Source of the DNA: JBMNGN01 sp050949865
GTDB lineage: Bacteria > Bacillota > Syntrophomonadia > Syntrophomonadales > Syntrophomonadaceae
Length of the DNA: 64,000 nucleotides
Assembly: GCA_050949865.1 (NCBI GenBank)
Contig: JBMNGN010000005.1
Location: 124,001 to 188,000 of the forward strand
Reading direction: 5' to 3'
Translations under genes and position numbers: made by a program
Part shown: positions 15,849 through 24,414 of the stretch, one piece after another
How the letters are laid out: every line of letters begins with the position of its first letter
Position numbering within the stretch: the stretch's first letter is position 1
Notes under the pieces: generated by a model
What the model saw: the letters and a program-made list of their open reading frames with translations, nothing else
Database searches by the model: none
Told to the model about the DNA's origin: nothing

Positions 15849-16481
15849 CTAACCGATAATGATAATATTTACTTTTCGGGGTCCATGCATACCTAATACC
15901 AGGTTAAGGGCAATATCAGCCGACCTGCTTATTCCGGTAATAAAGGTTATGGCTGCTACATCGCAAATACCATCATTTTTTAGAGCCGATACTGCCGAAT
16001 ACCGGTCGGGAACAATATGTTGCGCTTCCAGTATGCATAGATGGTGATTCGGAGCTAAGGATATAAGCCTGGGGTTCCAATGATTATGCTTGATCACAAT
16101 CGTACCGCTATCGGCAATTCCATAATCGCAAGAAGTAATCCCCAGTTCAGCCTTAAAAGCTATATCCCTGAACTCCTGTCTTTTTATGTCTTCCACATTA
16201 CATACAGGCAGGCTGTTTGGCAGTTTTAGTCTTCTAATCAAACTGTCGTTTGATGTAATAATCGAATGATAATTATTTTCTCGCACCAGGTTTTCTATGG
16301 TTTCTCTGGCATCATCATCATTGCTTACCCTGTCAACCTGTGCCCCGGCCAGCCTGGCCTTGTCAATAAACATTTCTACATTTGCCGGCTGAGCCGTTTC
16401 AGGAATATTTATTAAACTGGTATCCTGGTAGTCAGACGGGATTCTTCTTAACCGGCCCAGAATATTTTCCCTACTGCCCAT
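15849..16481 (-). CDS. lutC: LUD-domain protein LutC
   Basis: LutC/YkgG-type LUD-domain protein, the third component of the LutABC iron-sulfur L-lactate oxidation system. The LUD domain shows ITSCDYGIADSGTIVIKH and RLISLAPNHHLCILEAQHIV near its end. ATG 16481 with GGGGGAG at nine bases is preferred over an ATG seven codons upstream. It overlaps the end of lutB by 11 bases. Normal length (210 residues). A weak hairpin with a U-run lies just downstream. Confidence 0.87.
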   Translation of the reverse strand: MGSRENILGRLRRIPSDYQDTSLINIPETAQPANVEMFIDKARLAGAQVDRVSNDDDARETIENLVRENNYHSIITSNDSLIRRLKLPNSLPVCNVEDIKRQEFRDIAFKAELGITSCDYGIADSGTIVIKHNHWNPRLISLAPNHHLCILEAQHIVPDRYSAVSALKNDGICDVAAITFITGISRSADIALNLVLGMHGPRKVNIIIIG

Positions 16482-17982
16482 AATTAGCTTCTCCCCCTCC
16501 ATCCTGGTTAATCGCTATCGATCCTTTCTCCATTTTTATTGTAGCCTTCGGTAAAAGTCCCTTTTTCCATCTCTGGTGAAAACTCAAGGCAGGAGGTTCA
16601 GGTAAATCCCTGCAACTAAACCAGCCTTTCATCGGTCCCGGCAGGTATTTTACATACCCATTCTTGCTTAACAGCCTAGTAAACAACTTAACCATCCCCA
16701 GACCGCCGGCAAAAATACTAGGGCTGCTAATTGCCTTGCCCCACAGACTGAAAGCCAGTTTCTCGGCAAATGATGGGGGAGCAGCCCTAAAAGTTTTACT
16801 TCCCGAGGATTTAATCTCCCGGTAATATTCCACAATCTCGGTATGGGGAACCTTAACCGGACATATCTCCTCACAGGCTCCGCAAAGGGTACAAGCTTCA
16901 TAAAGGTCTTGGGTTTGATCAAGCCCCAAAAGCAAAGGGGATAAGACTTTGGCAATGGGCCCCGAATAACACCACCCGTAAGGATAGGCTCCAACCCGAA
17001 GCCATATCGGGCACCGATACATGCACCTTCCACAGCGTATGCATTTTAACCCCCCACGAAGGCTGGGATCTTGATAGGCAGTACTGCGCCCGTTATCGAT
17101 AATCACAACATATACCTCTTCCGGGCCGTCAAAATCCTCTGGCTTCCTGGGTCCATTTATTATGGAGATATAAGAGGTCATAACCTGCCCGGTACAATTA
17201 GTAGTCAATAAACTCAATAAATATAGGGCTTCTTCCAGTGAACCCACTATTTTTTCCACACTCATTAATGATATTTGGATCCGTGGGCTGGTGGTAGACC
17301 ATCTGATGTTTCCCTCATTTTCTACCAGGATAATGCTGCCGGTAGAAGCTACCGCCTGGTTTACCCCGGTAATGCCAATATCTACCATCTCGAACTGGCT
17401 GCGCAGAAAATTCCGGACAAATTCGGCCATTTCTAGGGGCTTTTCCGTATAAGGCATATTAACGTGCTCATGGAGCAATGAGGCTATTTCAGGCACAGTC
17501 AGATTAATGGCCGGCCCAACCAGGTGAAATGGCGGGGTACCACGCTGCTGTACTATAAATTCCCCCAGATCCCCCTCATATACCTTCATTCCCGCATTTT
17601 CCAGGCTGTGATTCAGGTCGATCTCTTCACTTATAATTGATTTCCCTTTAGTAACTATCTTGGCATCATGTTTCTTAGCCAAATCAAGTATTAACCTGAT
17701 TGCCTCGGGGCCATCTTCAGCCCATAGCACTTTAATCCCATTGCGGGCAGCATTGGCTTCAAATTTCTCCAACAGATCAGGGAGCGCATTTAAAGAATTT
17801 TCCCTTATGTTTCCGGCTACCTGTTTCGCTGCCTGCTGATCTTTTAAATCGCCAAATATCCCCATGGCGTTGTTGCACCGGAGGCGGTTGTTTTCGCTGA
17901 GGCGGGCAAGAAATTCACGCTGGGCCTTTTTAGCTATTTCAGCTTCAGCTGTTTTCTGATAATCCTGCGGGTGAGGCTTCAT
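16471..17982 (-). CDS. lutB: Lactate utilisation iron-sulfur protein LutB
   Basis: 503 residues. An N-terminal LUD domain (QAVASTGSIILVENEGN region) is followed by two 4Fe-4S clusters, CIRCGRCMYRCP and CTLCGACEEICP, and a C-terminal extension ending shortly after the KGLLPKATIKMEKG region. LutB is the central electron-transfer subunit of the LutABC complex, which oxidises L-lactate to pyruvate. The start is ATG 17982, which shares ATGA with the lutA stop and follows GGGGGTG. The longer frame upstream lies within lutA. Confidence 0.9.
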   Translation of the reverse strand: MKPHPQDYQKTAEAEIAKKAQREFLARLSENNRLRCNNAMGIFGDLKDQQAAKQVAGNIRENSLNALPDLLEKFEANAARNGIKVLWAEDGPEAIRLILDLAKKHDAKIVTKGKSIISEEIDLNHSLENAGMKVYEGDLGEFIVQQRGTPPFHLVGPAINLTVPEIASLLHEHVNMPYTEKPLEMAEFVRNFLRSQFEMVDIGITGVNQAVASTGSIILVENEGNIRWSTTSPRIQISLMSVEKIVGSLEEALYLLSLLTTNCTGQVMTSYISIINGPRKPEDFDGPEEVYVVIIDNGRSTAYQDPSLRGGLKCIRCGRCMYRCPIWLRVGAYPYGWCYSGPIAKVLSPLLLGLDQTQDLYEACTLCGACEEICPVKVPHTEIVEYYREIKSSGSKTFRAAPPSFAEKLAFSLWGKAISSPSIFAGGLGMVKLFTRLLSKNGYVKYLPGPMKGWFSCRDLPEPPALSFHQRWKKGLLPKATIKMEKGSIAINQDGGGEANYGQ

Positions 17983-18722
17983 ACAGCTACACCCCCCTGC
18001 ATATTGTCGGCCAGGAATGAAGCCAGATGCCTGACCTTCAGGTCTGGACGATGACGGTGCACATAACCGGTAATATTGAGTAGACATCCCGGATCCGAAA
18101 CCACCAGAACATCAGCCCCGGAAGCTACAAAATTATTAACCTTGTCGGCTGCCATTACTTCAGAAATTAAAGGATACTTATAGGAAAACTGCCCTCCAAA
18201 ACCACAGCATTCCTCGGCAAGATTCAAGGGAATGAGCGTGGCATTTTTCACTTTGGCCAACAGTTTTTCCGGCTGCTCATCAATGCCTAAAGCCCTTAAG
18301 ATATGACAGCTTTTATGGTAGGCAACAGTTCCATGGTACTCTGCATTAACATCCTCGATACCAGCAATATCCACTAAAAACTCAGATAATTCATATACCT
18401 TTTGGGCCATTTTTACAGCCCGGTCATACCATGATGGTTCATCCTTTAATACCCGGCAGTACGAGTTTCTTATGGTATGTACGCAAGAGCCGGAAGGACT
18501 AACAATAAATTCATCATCCTCGAAAATCTCAATAAACCTCTTAGCTGCTTTAATTGCTATATCAGTATGCCCAGCGGTAAACGCAGGCTGACCGCAACAG
18601 GTCTGTTCTTGGTGATAATCCAGTTCAAAACCAAGGTTACTCAATAATTTTACGGTCGCTTCTCCTACATTGACCAGAATTGCGTCAATTGCGCAAGGAA
18701 TAAAAAGTGATACCTTCTGCAT
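17979..18722 (-). CDS. lutA: Lactate utilisation Fe-S protein LutA
   Basis: 247 residues with two CCG domains of the heterodisulfide-reductase type: TCCGQPAFTAGH in the first half and EECCGFGGQFS in the second. It is the first gene of lutABC and would oxidise lactate together with LutB and LutC. GGGAG precedes the ATG. The 397-base gap upstream contains two strong hairpins (18893-18997) that may control the operon. Confidence 0.9.
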   Translation of the reverse strand: MQKVSLFIPCAIDAILVNVGEATVKLLSNLGFELDYHQEQTCCGQPAFTAGHTDIAIKAAKRFIEIFEDDEFIVSPSGSCVHTIRNSYCRVLKDEPSWYDRAVKMAQKVYELSEFLVDIAGIEDVNAEYHGTVAYHKSCHILRALGIDEQPEKLLAKVKNATLIPLNLAEECCGFGGQFSYKYPLISEVMAADKVNNFVASGADVLVVSDPGCLLNITGYVHRHRPDLKVRHLASFLADNMQGGVAV

Positions 18723-18888
18723 TAAACCACTCCCTTTGTATAATTGAAACCCAATCCATCTTATCTACTCTAAACTCCCCCTTCACGTGGTTCAAAAGGC
18801 AGTATATGAATAATTATAGGTTTAATATATATTCGATAGAACCCTGGCCTAACCCTTTCATATTTCTATTTTTTAGTACTGTTTCCAT

Positions 18889-18997
18889 AAAAGAGGAAGA
18901 CCGCCACTCCCGCGGTTTTCCTCTCATCATCGCAGGCATACGGCTCAGCAACTGTGATTGGTCTGGTCAGCATGTGGTAGTGCTTTGAGCGTATGCC
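18889..18997 (-). promoter_or_regulatory. Unassigned structured element upstream of lutA (candidate leader or small RNA)
   Basis: Read on the minus strand, a 12-bp stem with one bulged base (18997-18986 pairs with 18947-18935) encloses a 38-base loop region containing further small pairings. It is followed by a terminator-like hairpin with a 12-bp stem (18923-18912 with 18904-18893, one G-U pair) and UUUU (18892-18889). The order, closed domain then terminator, is that of an attenuator or riboswitch leader. However, the lutA start is about 170 bases further on. I could not match it to a known riboswitch class. It could also be an independent small RNA, on either strand. Confidence 0.45.
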
Positions 18998-19071
18998 TTT
19001 TACTAATCAGGTCTTTAATCTGGCCTTTTTTTTCACCCCCTCGGTCTGCCAGGCTGTTTATGAACCGTCAC

Positions 19072-19107
19072 AAAAAAAAAGAGGCTATCCTTTTGGGACA
19101 GCCTCTT
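19072..19107 (-). terminator. Intrinsic terminator of the stress-protein gene
   Basis: On the minus strand AAGAGGCT/AGCCTCTT arms (19107-19100 and 19086-19079), extended by three further pairs after one mismatch, are followed by nine U. It begins 13 bases after the stop codon at 19120. Confidence 0.9.
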
Positions 19108-19119
19108 GGAGAGCTATGT

Positions 19120-19578
19120 TTACCTGTGGGATTCAACCTCTTGGGCACCATGGCTTTTTAATAAATCGGCAACTTCTCCGGCTCTCTGCTCATCGGCTTC
19201 AATTACCGCCAGGATATTCCCTTCTCGTACCTTTTGCTCATAGTGTTTGCTGCGCTCTTCCGGTATGCCATAATCAATCAATCCTCCGGCAATTCCTCCG
19301 GTTAAAGCCCCGCTGATTATCCCGCTCAAGGGTCCAGCCACAACCAATGGCCCTATGCCGGGAATAAACAGGGCACCTGCGCCCAGCGCCAATCCAGCGA
19401 TACCACCCAGGACCCCGCCAGTCAATACTCCATCGCTTATATCTTGATTTCCTCCTCCATTTCCCATATCCTCTTTAGCTATCAGGGATATTTTCCCCTC
19501 AAAACCCCTCTGCCTTAATTGTCTAACCGCTGTTTCCGCGGTTTCTCTCTGCTTGAAATAACCGATTACTTTACTCAT
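19120..19578 (-). CDS. General-stress type protein with glycine-zipper hydrophobic core
   Basis: 152 residues starting MSKVIGYFKQRETAETAVRQL, which resembles the N-terminus of the YflT/GSP17M general-stress family. A long Gly/Ala-rich hydrophobic stretch lies at about 52-105 (TGGVLGGIAGLALGAGALF and further repeats), which could form membrane-inserting glycine zippers. A short alpha/beta end follows. A perfect AAAGGAGG sits six bases before the ATG at 19578. The gene is monocistronic with its own terminator. Function is unknown; a stress role is only suggested by similarity. Confidence 0.7.
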   Translation of the reverse strand: MSKVIGYFKQRETAETAVRQLRQRGFEGKISLIAKEDMGNGGGNQDISDGVLTGGVLGGIAGLALGAGALFIPGIGPLVVAGPLSGIISGALTGGIAGGLIDYGIPEERSKHYEQKVREGNILAVIEADEQRAGEVADLLKSHGAQEVESHR

Positions 19579-19855
19579 TTTATACCTCCTTTCTCTATTC
19601 ATACTTCCCCATAGGAGGGTTAATTATTTATCTCTCAAATCCGGTTTAATTAACTGGAAAAAAGCTCTCTAAGAAAGCAACAAATCACATAATCAACCGG
19701 TATAAATCAGCTATAAGGGAAACTAAGGCTTGTACTATTCCTGACAACCTTTTATCCCTAACCGTTTTTTTACGTAATTTCCCCAACTAGTACCATGCTG
19801 TGCCCTGCAATTTTCCGGAATGATGTATAACCGCTTAATTCCTGGAATCTAAGAA

Positions 19856-20959
19856 TTAGAGGAATAACCTTACCAGGGAACAGGTACGATAGGTCCGCCA
19901 GGCAGACCGGCCCGCCTCGTCCAGCAGCTTGGACCGGTCCTTCTGAAACCCCTGCTCCTTTACCTTCTTATCCGACAAATACATAGCCAGGAGCCCGTTT
20001 ATAACCAGTCCATCCAGGGGGGCAGATGGTAAACCCCTTATTCTTTGCCGGGCTTCCCGGGTAAACAACCTTATACGGTCTAAAAGCTGTAAATGGTTAT
20101 CATAATAAAAAGTAAAATTGAGATCTCCCCCTTTCAGGTCTTCCTCCTGATCGATGAAATAGTCCAGGAGGATGTGCAAACCGCATATATATGGAAAATA
20201 GGCATTAATTATCTGATCGGCCAATTCCCCCCTGGCTTCATTGGCAGCAGCCAGACCCAAAAGAGCAAAAATGGCCAAGGTTGAGCCACTAGCCGCCGCA
20301 AACTCCTGCCACAATATATCAGGGTATTTACTTAAATGAGTAAATGCCCAGTCCTTCAGCTCCCTTTCCCTAATTGACCAATTAAGGTGTTTGATAACCT
20401 GCAGGTCTACATATAAGCCGATTAATTCCATTATCCTTCCACGTACCATACTGAACTGGGGCAGTTGTTCCGTACACCACTGGCATTCTTTAACCAGGCT
20501 ATGCAAGTAGCCTGAATCATCTTTAAACGGGTACAACGCATAATAGTCTCGTAAACAGCTGCCTGGAGTAAGGGCATCAAAAAGAGAAGCATGGAGCAAA
20601 CGGAAGGCTGGCTGGCTATCAACCCCCACCCGGTCACATAAATTGTCCAAATAATCGCAAAGAGTCTGGTAGCTGGTAATCAATCTTATTAATAACATTT
20701 CCTGCTCCGGGCAGAGGGCAGCATAAACCGCACCTCCCTGGCAGTGAAAGGCTTTAGATTTTAAACTGGCCAAGGCCTGTTTTCTAAGTTCTAAATCATA
20801 GCATTGGGCTGCTGTCTTTTCCCATTTTCTCAACAGTTTTTGGACCTGGGGCAAAATACCTGTTATATATTTCCACATAATGATATCAGAGGGCAGAATA
20901 TCGGCTATTAGCCGGCAAAGTGAAATCCGAGCAGTATTTAATGATGGAGAAGCTGGCAT
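19856..20959 (-). CDS. ytpB: Tetraprenyl-beta-curcumene synthase family protein (YtpB/DUF2600)
   Basis: 367 residues, the usual length of the DUF2600 family. Recognisable blocks are ELRKQALASLKSKAFHCQGG near the N-terminus and LDYFIDQEEDLKGGDLNF in the second half. The Bacillus homologue YtpB cyclises heptaprenyl diphosphate (C35) to tetraprenyl-beta-curcumene, the precursor of sesquarterpenes found in spores. AGGAGG stands seven bases before the ATG. The gene overlaps the end of the polyprenyl synthase gene by 22 bases, so precursor and cyclase are probably made together. Product identity is inference. Confidence 0.85.
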   Translation of the reverse strand: MPASPSLNTARISLCRLIADILPSDIIMWKYITGILPQVQKLLRKWEKTAAQCYDLELRKQALASLKSKAFHCQGGAVYAALCPEQEMLLIRLITSYQTLCDYLDNLCDRVGVDSQPAFRLLHASLFDALTPGSCLRDYYALYPFKDDSGYLHSLVKECQWCTEQLPQFSMVRGRIMELIGLYVDLQVIKHLNWSIRERELKDWAFTHLSKYPDILWQEFAAASGSTLAIFALLGLAAANEARGELADQIINAYFPYICGLHILLDYFIDQEEDLKGGDLNFTFYYDNHLQLLDRIRLFTREARQRIRGLPSAPLDGLVINGLLAMYLSDKKVKEQGFQKDRSKLLDEAGRSAWRTYRTCSLVRLFL

Positions 20960-22023
20960 TCGTTAGCCTCCTGCTGGATGGATGAAAAGTGGCTCACTTT
21001 CTGGTAATAGTTGCTTAATAAATAACTGCTGACAGACCTTAGAGCATTAATTCCCGGCCGAGATGACAGTCCATTCAGCAGTTTTAGCCCGGCTTCAATA
21101 AACGATTTGGAGCTCTCGACGGCTTTTTTCAAAGACCCGGAGTCTTTTAGTATTTGCAGTACCTTAGACATAACTACCGGGGTAATGCAGGGCCCGGATA
21201 AGCACTCCTTTAGCTGTGCCCCGTATACGGGATCATTAAGCGCAAAGATTATAGGAAGGGTAATGTTTCCTTCCGCCAGATCATTACCAACCGGCTTCCC
21301 GATTAAACTTACATCTGATTCAAAGTCCAGAACATCATCAATAATCTGGTAGGCATAACCAAGGTACAACCCATATTGCTCTAATATAGATACTTCTTCC
21401 CTGGGCATGGTGCTCACCAGGGCTCCGATTTTGCAGCTGGATGCAAACAGGCAAGCGGTTTTTTTATAAGTTTTCTCGAAATAATCCTCTTCACTGATAT
21501 CAGTTTTAAAGGCCATGGATAATTGTTTAATCTCGCCAATGCACATTATCTTTATGGTCTGGGTAATGGTCTCCATAACCTGTTCCAATTGATGCTGATT
21601 AATAAGATTAAAAGCGGTTGCAAACAGGTAGTCGCCGCTCAACACACTAACCTTATTACCCCACCGGCTATTTATACTTTCCTTTCCCCTCCTTACCAGG
21701 GCATTGTCTATAACGTCATCATGAACCAGCGAGGCAAGGTGAATCAGTTCTACCGCTACTGCCATGTCTCTTACCACTTCCGGGTTGTGGGAATATAGGG
21801 AAGCAGTAAGGTATACTAACCTAGGCCTTATCATTTTACCGCTAGCCTCCAACATATAAACGAATAAATCGTCAATATCCCTGTTTTCGGTCTTTAACAC
21901 CTGTCTCATTCTCATGGTAATCTTTTCAGCAGGGAAAGGGTAAATCATCATATCCTGATTGGGGATAATAGCAAACACTCCCTCGTAATAATTACAATTA
22001 GTAGTCTGCCCCCCTGCCAGCAA
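20938..22023 (-). CDS. Polyprenyl diphosphate synthase (HepT-like)
   Basis: All-trans prenyltransferase that elongates allylic diphosphates with isopentenyl diphosphate. The first Asp-rich motif is LVHDDVID (D102, D103, D106) and the second is YQIIDDVLDFE at about 230. Chain length cannot be deduced; the adjacent YtpB homologue suggests C35. The start is uncertain. The longest frame uses TTG 22023 without a clear ribosome-binding site, and Met25, Met26 or Met37 may be the true start. The gene follows gatD by 18 bases at most, apparently in one transcript with murT-gatD. Confidence 0.88.
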   Translation of the reverse strand: MLAGGQTTNCNYYEGVFAIIPNQDMMIYPFPAEKITMRMRQVLKTENRDIDDLFVYMLEASGKMIRPRLVYLTASLYSHNPEVVRDMAVAVELIHLASLVHDDVIDNALVRRGKESINSRWGNKVSVLSGDYLFATAFNLINQHQLEQVMETITQTIKIMCIGEIKQLSMAFKTDISEEDYFEKTYKKTACLFASSCKIGALVSTMPREEVSILEQYGLYLGYAYQIIDDVLDFESDVSLIGKPVGNDLAEGNITLPIIFALNDPVYGAQLKECLSGPCITPVVMSKVLQILKDSGSLKKAVESSKSFIEAGLKLLNGLSSRPGINALRSVSSYLLSNYYQKVSHFSSIQQEANECQLLHH

Positions 22024-22041
22024 AATATGCTCGCCAGATAA

Positions 22042-22776
22042 TCAATTACTTATTAATCTCCTCTTAATCTGTTCATGGGCAAAATATTCGATGGAATCAT
22101 CAAGCTGCCCGGTGATTTTAACCTGTTTTCTTTTAGCCATCGCTTTTATAAAGAAATCAGAAATCTCCGGATTCTTAGGCAGAAGTGGACCATGTAGATA
22201 GGTAGCGATGAGTTTCTTGTATTTTATTCCTTCGGTTTTGTCTTCACCGTTATTGCCAAAACCCTTGATTACTTTGCCAAATGGCTGAATATTTTTATCC
22301 TGAAAGTAAGTCCTGCCCCCGTGGTTCTCGAAGCCTACTACACTGATGACTCTATTATTAATCGAACATTCAATCAGGATATTGCCGATAAACCTTTCTT
22401 TTTCACCCCGGGTATAAAAATCAAAAAAACCCAGTCCGTTTATTTGTTTTCCCTCAGGAGACTGGTAATAATTTCCCAATAGCTGGTAGGCACCACATAT
22501 ACAGAGAACCGGAAGACCTGATTCTATCTGCATCATCAGGGCATTACCTTTTAGTAAAAGATCCTTATATACCAGCTTTTGTTCTCGTTCTGATCCCCCG
22601 CCCATAAAAATCATGTCAACCGATTGGTAGTCTATCATATCCCCCAGGTTGATATCTTTAATGGTACATTGATGCCCATACCATTCAATCCGCTGTTTGA
22701 GGCAGATAAGATTTCCCCGATCCCCGTATAGGTTCATTAAATGTGGGTACATATGAGCAATTACAAACTCAGCCAT
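22042..22776 (-). CDS. gatD: Lipid II isoglutaminyl synthase glutaminase subunit GatD
   Basis: Class I glutamine amidotransferase domain of the CobB/CobQ type. The nucleophile is Cys94 in CICGAYQLLG and the catalytic His is about 195 in ATYLHGPLLPKNP. With MurT it amidates the D-Glu of lipid II to D-isoglutamine. GGAGG lies seven bases before ATG 22776, preferred to a GTG two codons earlier. It is encoded directly downstream of murT, the standard pair. Confidence 0.92.
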   Translation of the reverse strand: MAEFVIAHMYPHLMNLYGDRGNLICLKQRIEWYGHQCTIKDINLGDMIDYQSVDMIFMGGGSEREQKLVYKDLLLKGNALMMQIESGLPVLCICGAYQLLGNYYQSPEGKQINGLGFFDFYTRGEKERFIGNILIECSINNRVISVVGFENHGGRTYFQDKNIQPFGKVIKGFGNNGEDKTEGIKYKKLIATYLHGPLLPKNPEISDFFIKAMAKRKQVKITGQLDDSIEYFAHEQIKRRLISN

Positions 22777-22802
22777 TAACACCCCTCCGGTATCACGCAG
22801 TT

Positions 22803-24197
22803 TTATTCCCCCAAACCTGTCGAGTATGCCCTTCTCTCCTCATGAACCGGCTGTTTTTCCTGCTTTTGCAGCTTTTCTAATATTTTTCTCAAAGCAAACA
22901 ATGCAGTGTAGGTACATAATATGTAGTTAACCTCGCTGGCCTGATTAATGGCCATTATAACCCCCTCTTTTAAATCGGGAATAATAATAATACTGCCTGG
23001 ATTAAAACCTGAATATTTAAACCTGACTGCAATATCCCCGCTCCGCAACCCGGAACATACAATCTTGCTTACATTGGTTTCAGGAAGACTAGCCAATTCG
23101 AGATTGGAATCCCAAATCCAGGAGATATCCCGTCCATCAGCTGCATTGTCATTAAGGGCAAAAAATAGGTTTTTCCTGCGGTTATCAGTCAATAATGTAG
23201 CAATGGTCTGGTTTAAACCGGCAGGGTTTTTAACCAAAACCAGGATATTCGGTTTACCGTTAATTATAAAAGTCTCCATCCTTCCGGCTCGGGGCTTATA
23301 CTTATAAATAGCCCTCTGGATAACATCGTCTTCAATACCTATTAACTTGGCCAAAGAACAGGCAGCAAGTATGTTGTAGGCATTAAAGAAGCCCTGGTAC
23401 TGGCTTACTATGCTGATATCATTAACCCTGAATTTGATAGCTGGATTCATTACCAGGTTGCTTCCGGTAAAATTGCGTTTGGGGTTGCTGCTTCCGCACT
23501 GCGGACAATTAAACTTGCCCAGCTGAGCATAATGAAAGCGCCGGTAGGAAATTTCATGACCGCAATATATACAATACCTTCCTTCCCGGTTTTCCAAACT
23601 AAAGTCGGTGTCATAGGCGGTATCATCAAAACCATAATACCAGCAATGTAGCCCAGTCTCATTGTGGAAATGAACTACCAAGGGATCATCAGCATTTAGT
23701 ACCAGTTCTATTGCCGTATGCCTGACTGAATCCTTGATTAGATTGATAGTATGGTCCAGTTCTCCATACCTGTCAAGTTGATCCCGGAAGAAATTAGTAA
23801 TCAATAAAGCGTTTATCTTAATTTCCTTTAATAAAAGGGGCACATTAGCCTCGTCAGTTTCCAGCAAAGCGTATTCATGTTTTCGCGTTCCCAATAGGTT
23901 GGTAGCATCTATAAAAGCGGTTGTTATCCCTGATATCATATTAGCCCCGGCTCGATTATGAACAAACCGGTAGCCCTTTTCACTTAATATACCGGCCAGC
24001 ATATTGGCCGTAGTAGTCTTCCCGTTAGTGCCGGTGACCACAAAGATCTCCTCAGTAATATTTTTAGCCAGTTCCTTTAATATTCCCGGATAAATCTTTC
24101 TGGCCAGTAACCCTGGAAAGTCAGTACCCTGGTTCCCCAGCAAACGGCTTAATAAAATCATCAGTTTGCCAACCAGAACGGCAGCTACTCTAAGCAT
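22803..24197 (-). CDS. murT: Lipid II isoglutaminyl synthase subunit MurT
   Basis: 464 residues. Mur-ligase central domain with the ATP loop VTGTNGKTTTANML at about 54-67. An inserted zinc ribbon (YCIYCGHE, then FNCPQCGSSNP) is characteristic of MurT. A C-terminal DUF1727 domain contains LVKNPAGLNQ. It activates the alpha-carboxyl of D-Glu in lipid II and uses ammonia from GatD. The gap before it (24198-24414) shows no strong promoter. Confidence 0.94.
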   Translation of the reverse strand: MLRVAAVLVGKLMILLSRLLGNQGTDFPGLLARKIYPGILKELAKNITEEIFVVTGTNGKTTTANMLAGILSEKGYRFVHNRAGANMISGITTAFIDATNLLGTRKHEYALLETDEANVPLLLKEIKINALLITNFFRDQLDRYGELDHTINLIKDSVRHTAIELVLNADDPLVVHFHNETGLHCWYYGFDDTAYDTDFSLENREGRYCIYCGHEISYRRFHYAQLGKFNCPQCGSSNPKRNFTGSNLVMNPAIKFRVNDISIVSQYQGFFNAYNILAACSLAKLIGIEDDVIQRAIYKYKPRAGRMETFIINGKPNILVLVKNPAGLNQTIATLLTDNRRKNLFFALNDNAADGRDISWIWDSNLELASLPETNVSKIVCSGLRSGDIAVRFKYSGFNPGSIIIIPDLKEGVIMAINQASEVNYILCTYTALFALRKILEKLQKQEKQPVHEERRAYSTGLGE

Positions 24198-24362
24198 TTA
24201 AGTCATTTCAACTCCGCCCCTGATAATATTTCAGTCTGTTTCAACATTACGTTAAATTTAACACAAGTATTGTCATAAATAAACCGTAGAAATGAGGCAA
24301 TCACCTAGCTTTTAAAAGCTGGAGGGCAACCAGGGAATAAAAAGCAGCAAAGGTCAGATACG

Positions 24363-24380
24363 GTAAGGATTAATCCTTAC
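24363..24380. repeat. 18-bp perfect palindrome
   Basis: GTAAGGATTAATCCTTAC is self-complementary and lies 34 bases after the stop of the glycosyltransferase gene and about 165 bases before murT. There is no loop and no U-run, so it looks more like a protein-binding site than a terminator. The bound factor is unknown. Confidence 0.5.
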
Positions 24381-24414
24381 GGTTTGATGCAGTCGTCAGG
24401 CCATATATACTATA

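Noticed and set aside
16471..18087. LutB start upstream of 17982
   Set aside because: The additional 35 codons lie wholly inside lutA and lack family similarity; ATG 17982 has a proper ribosome-binding site.
18707..19316. Plus-strand frames of 67-107 codons around the lutA upstream gap and stress-protein gene
   Set aside because: They run through the hairpins and terminator, lack start signals, and partly overlap the well-supported minus-strand gene.
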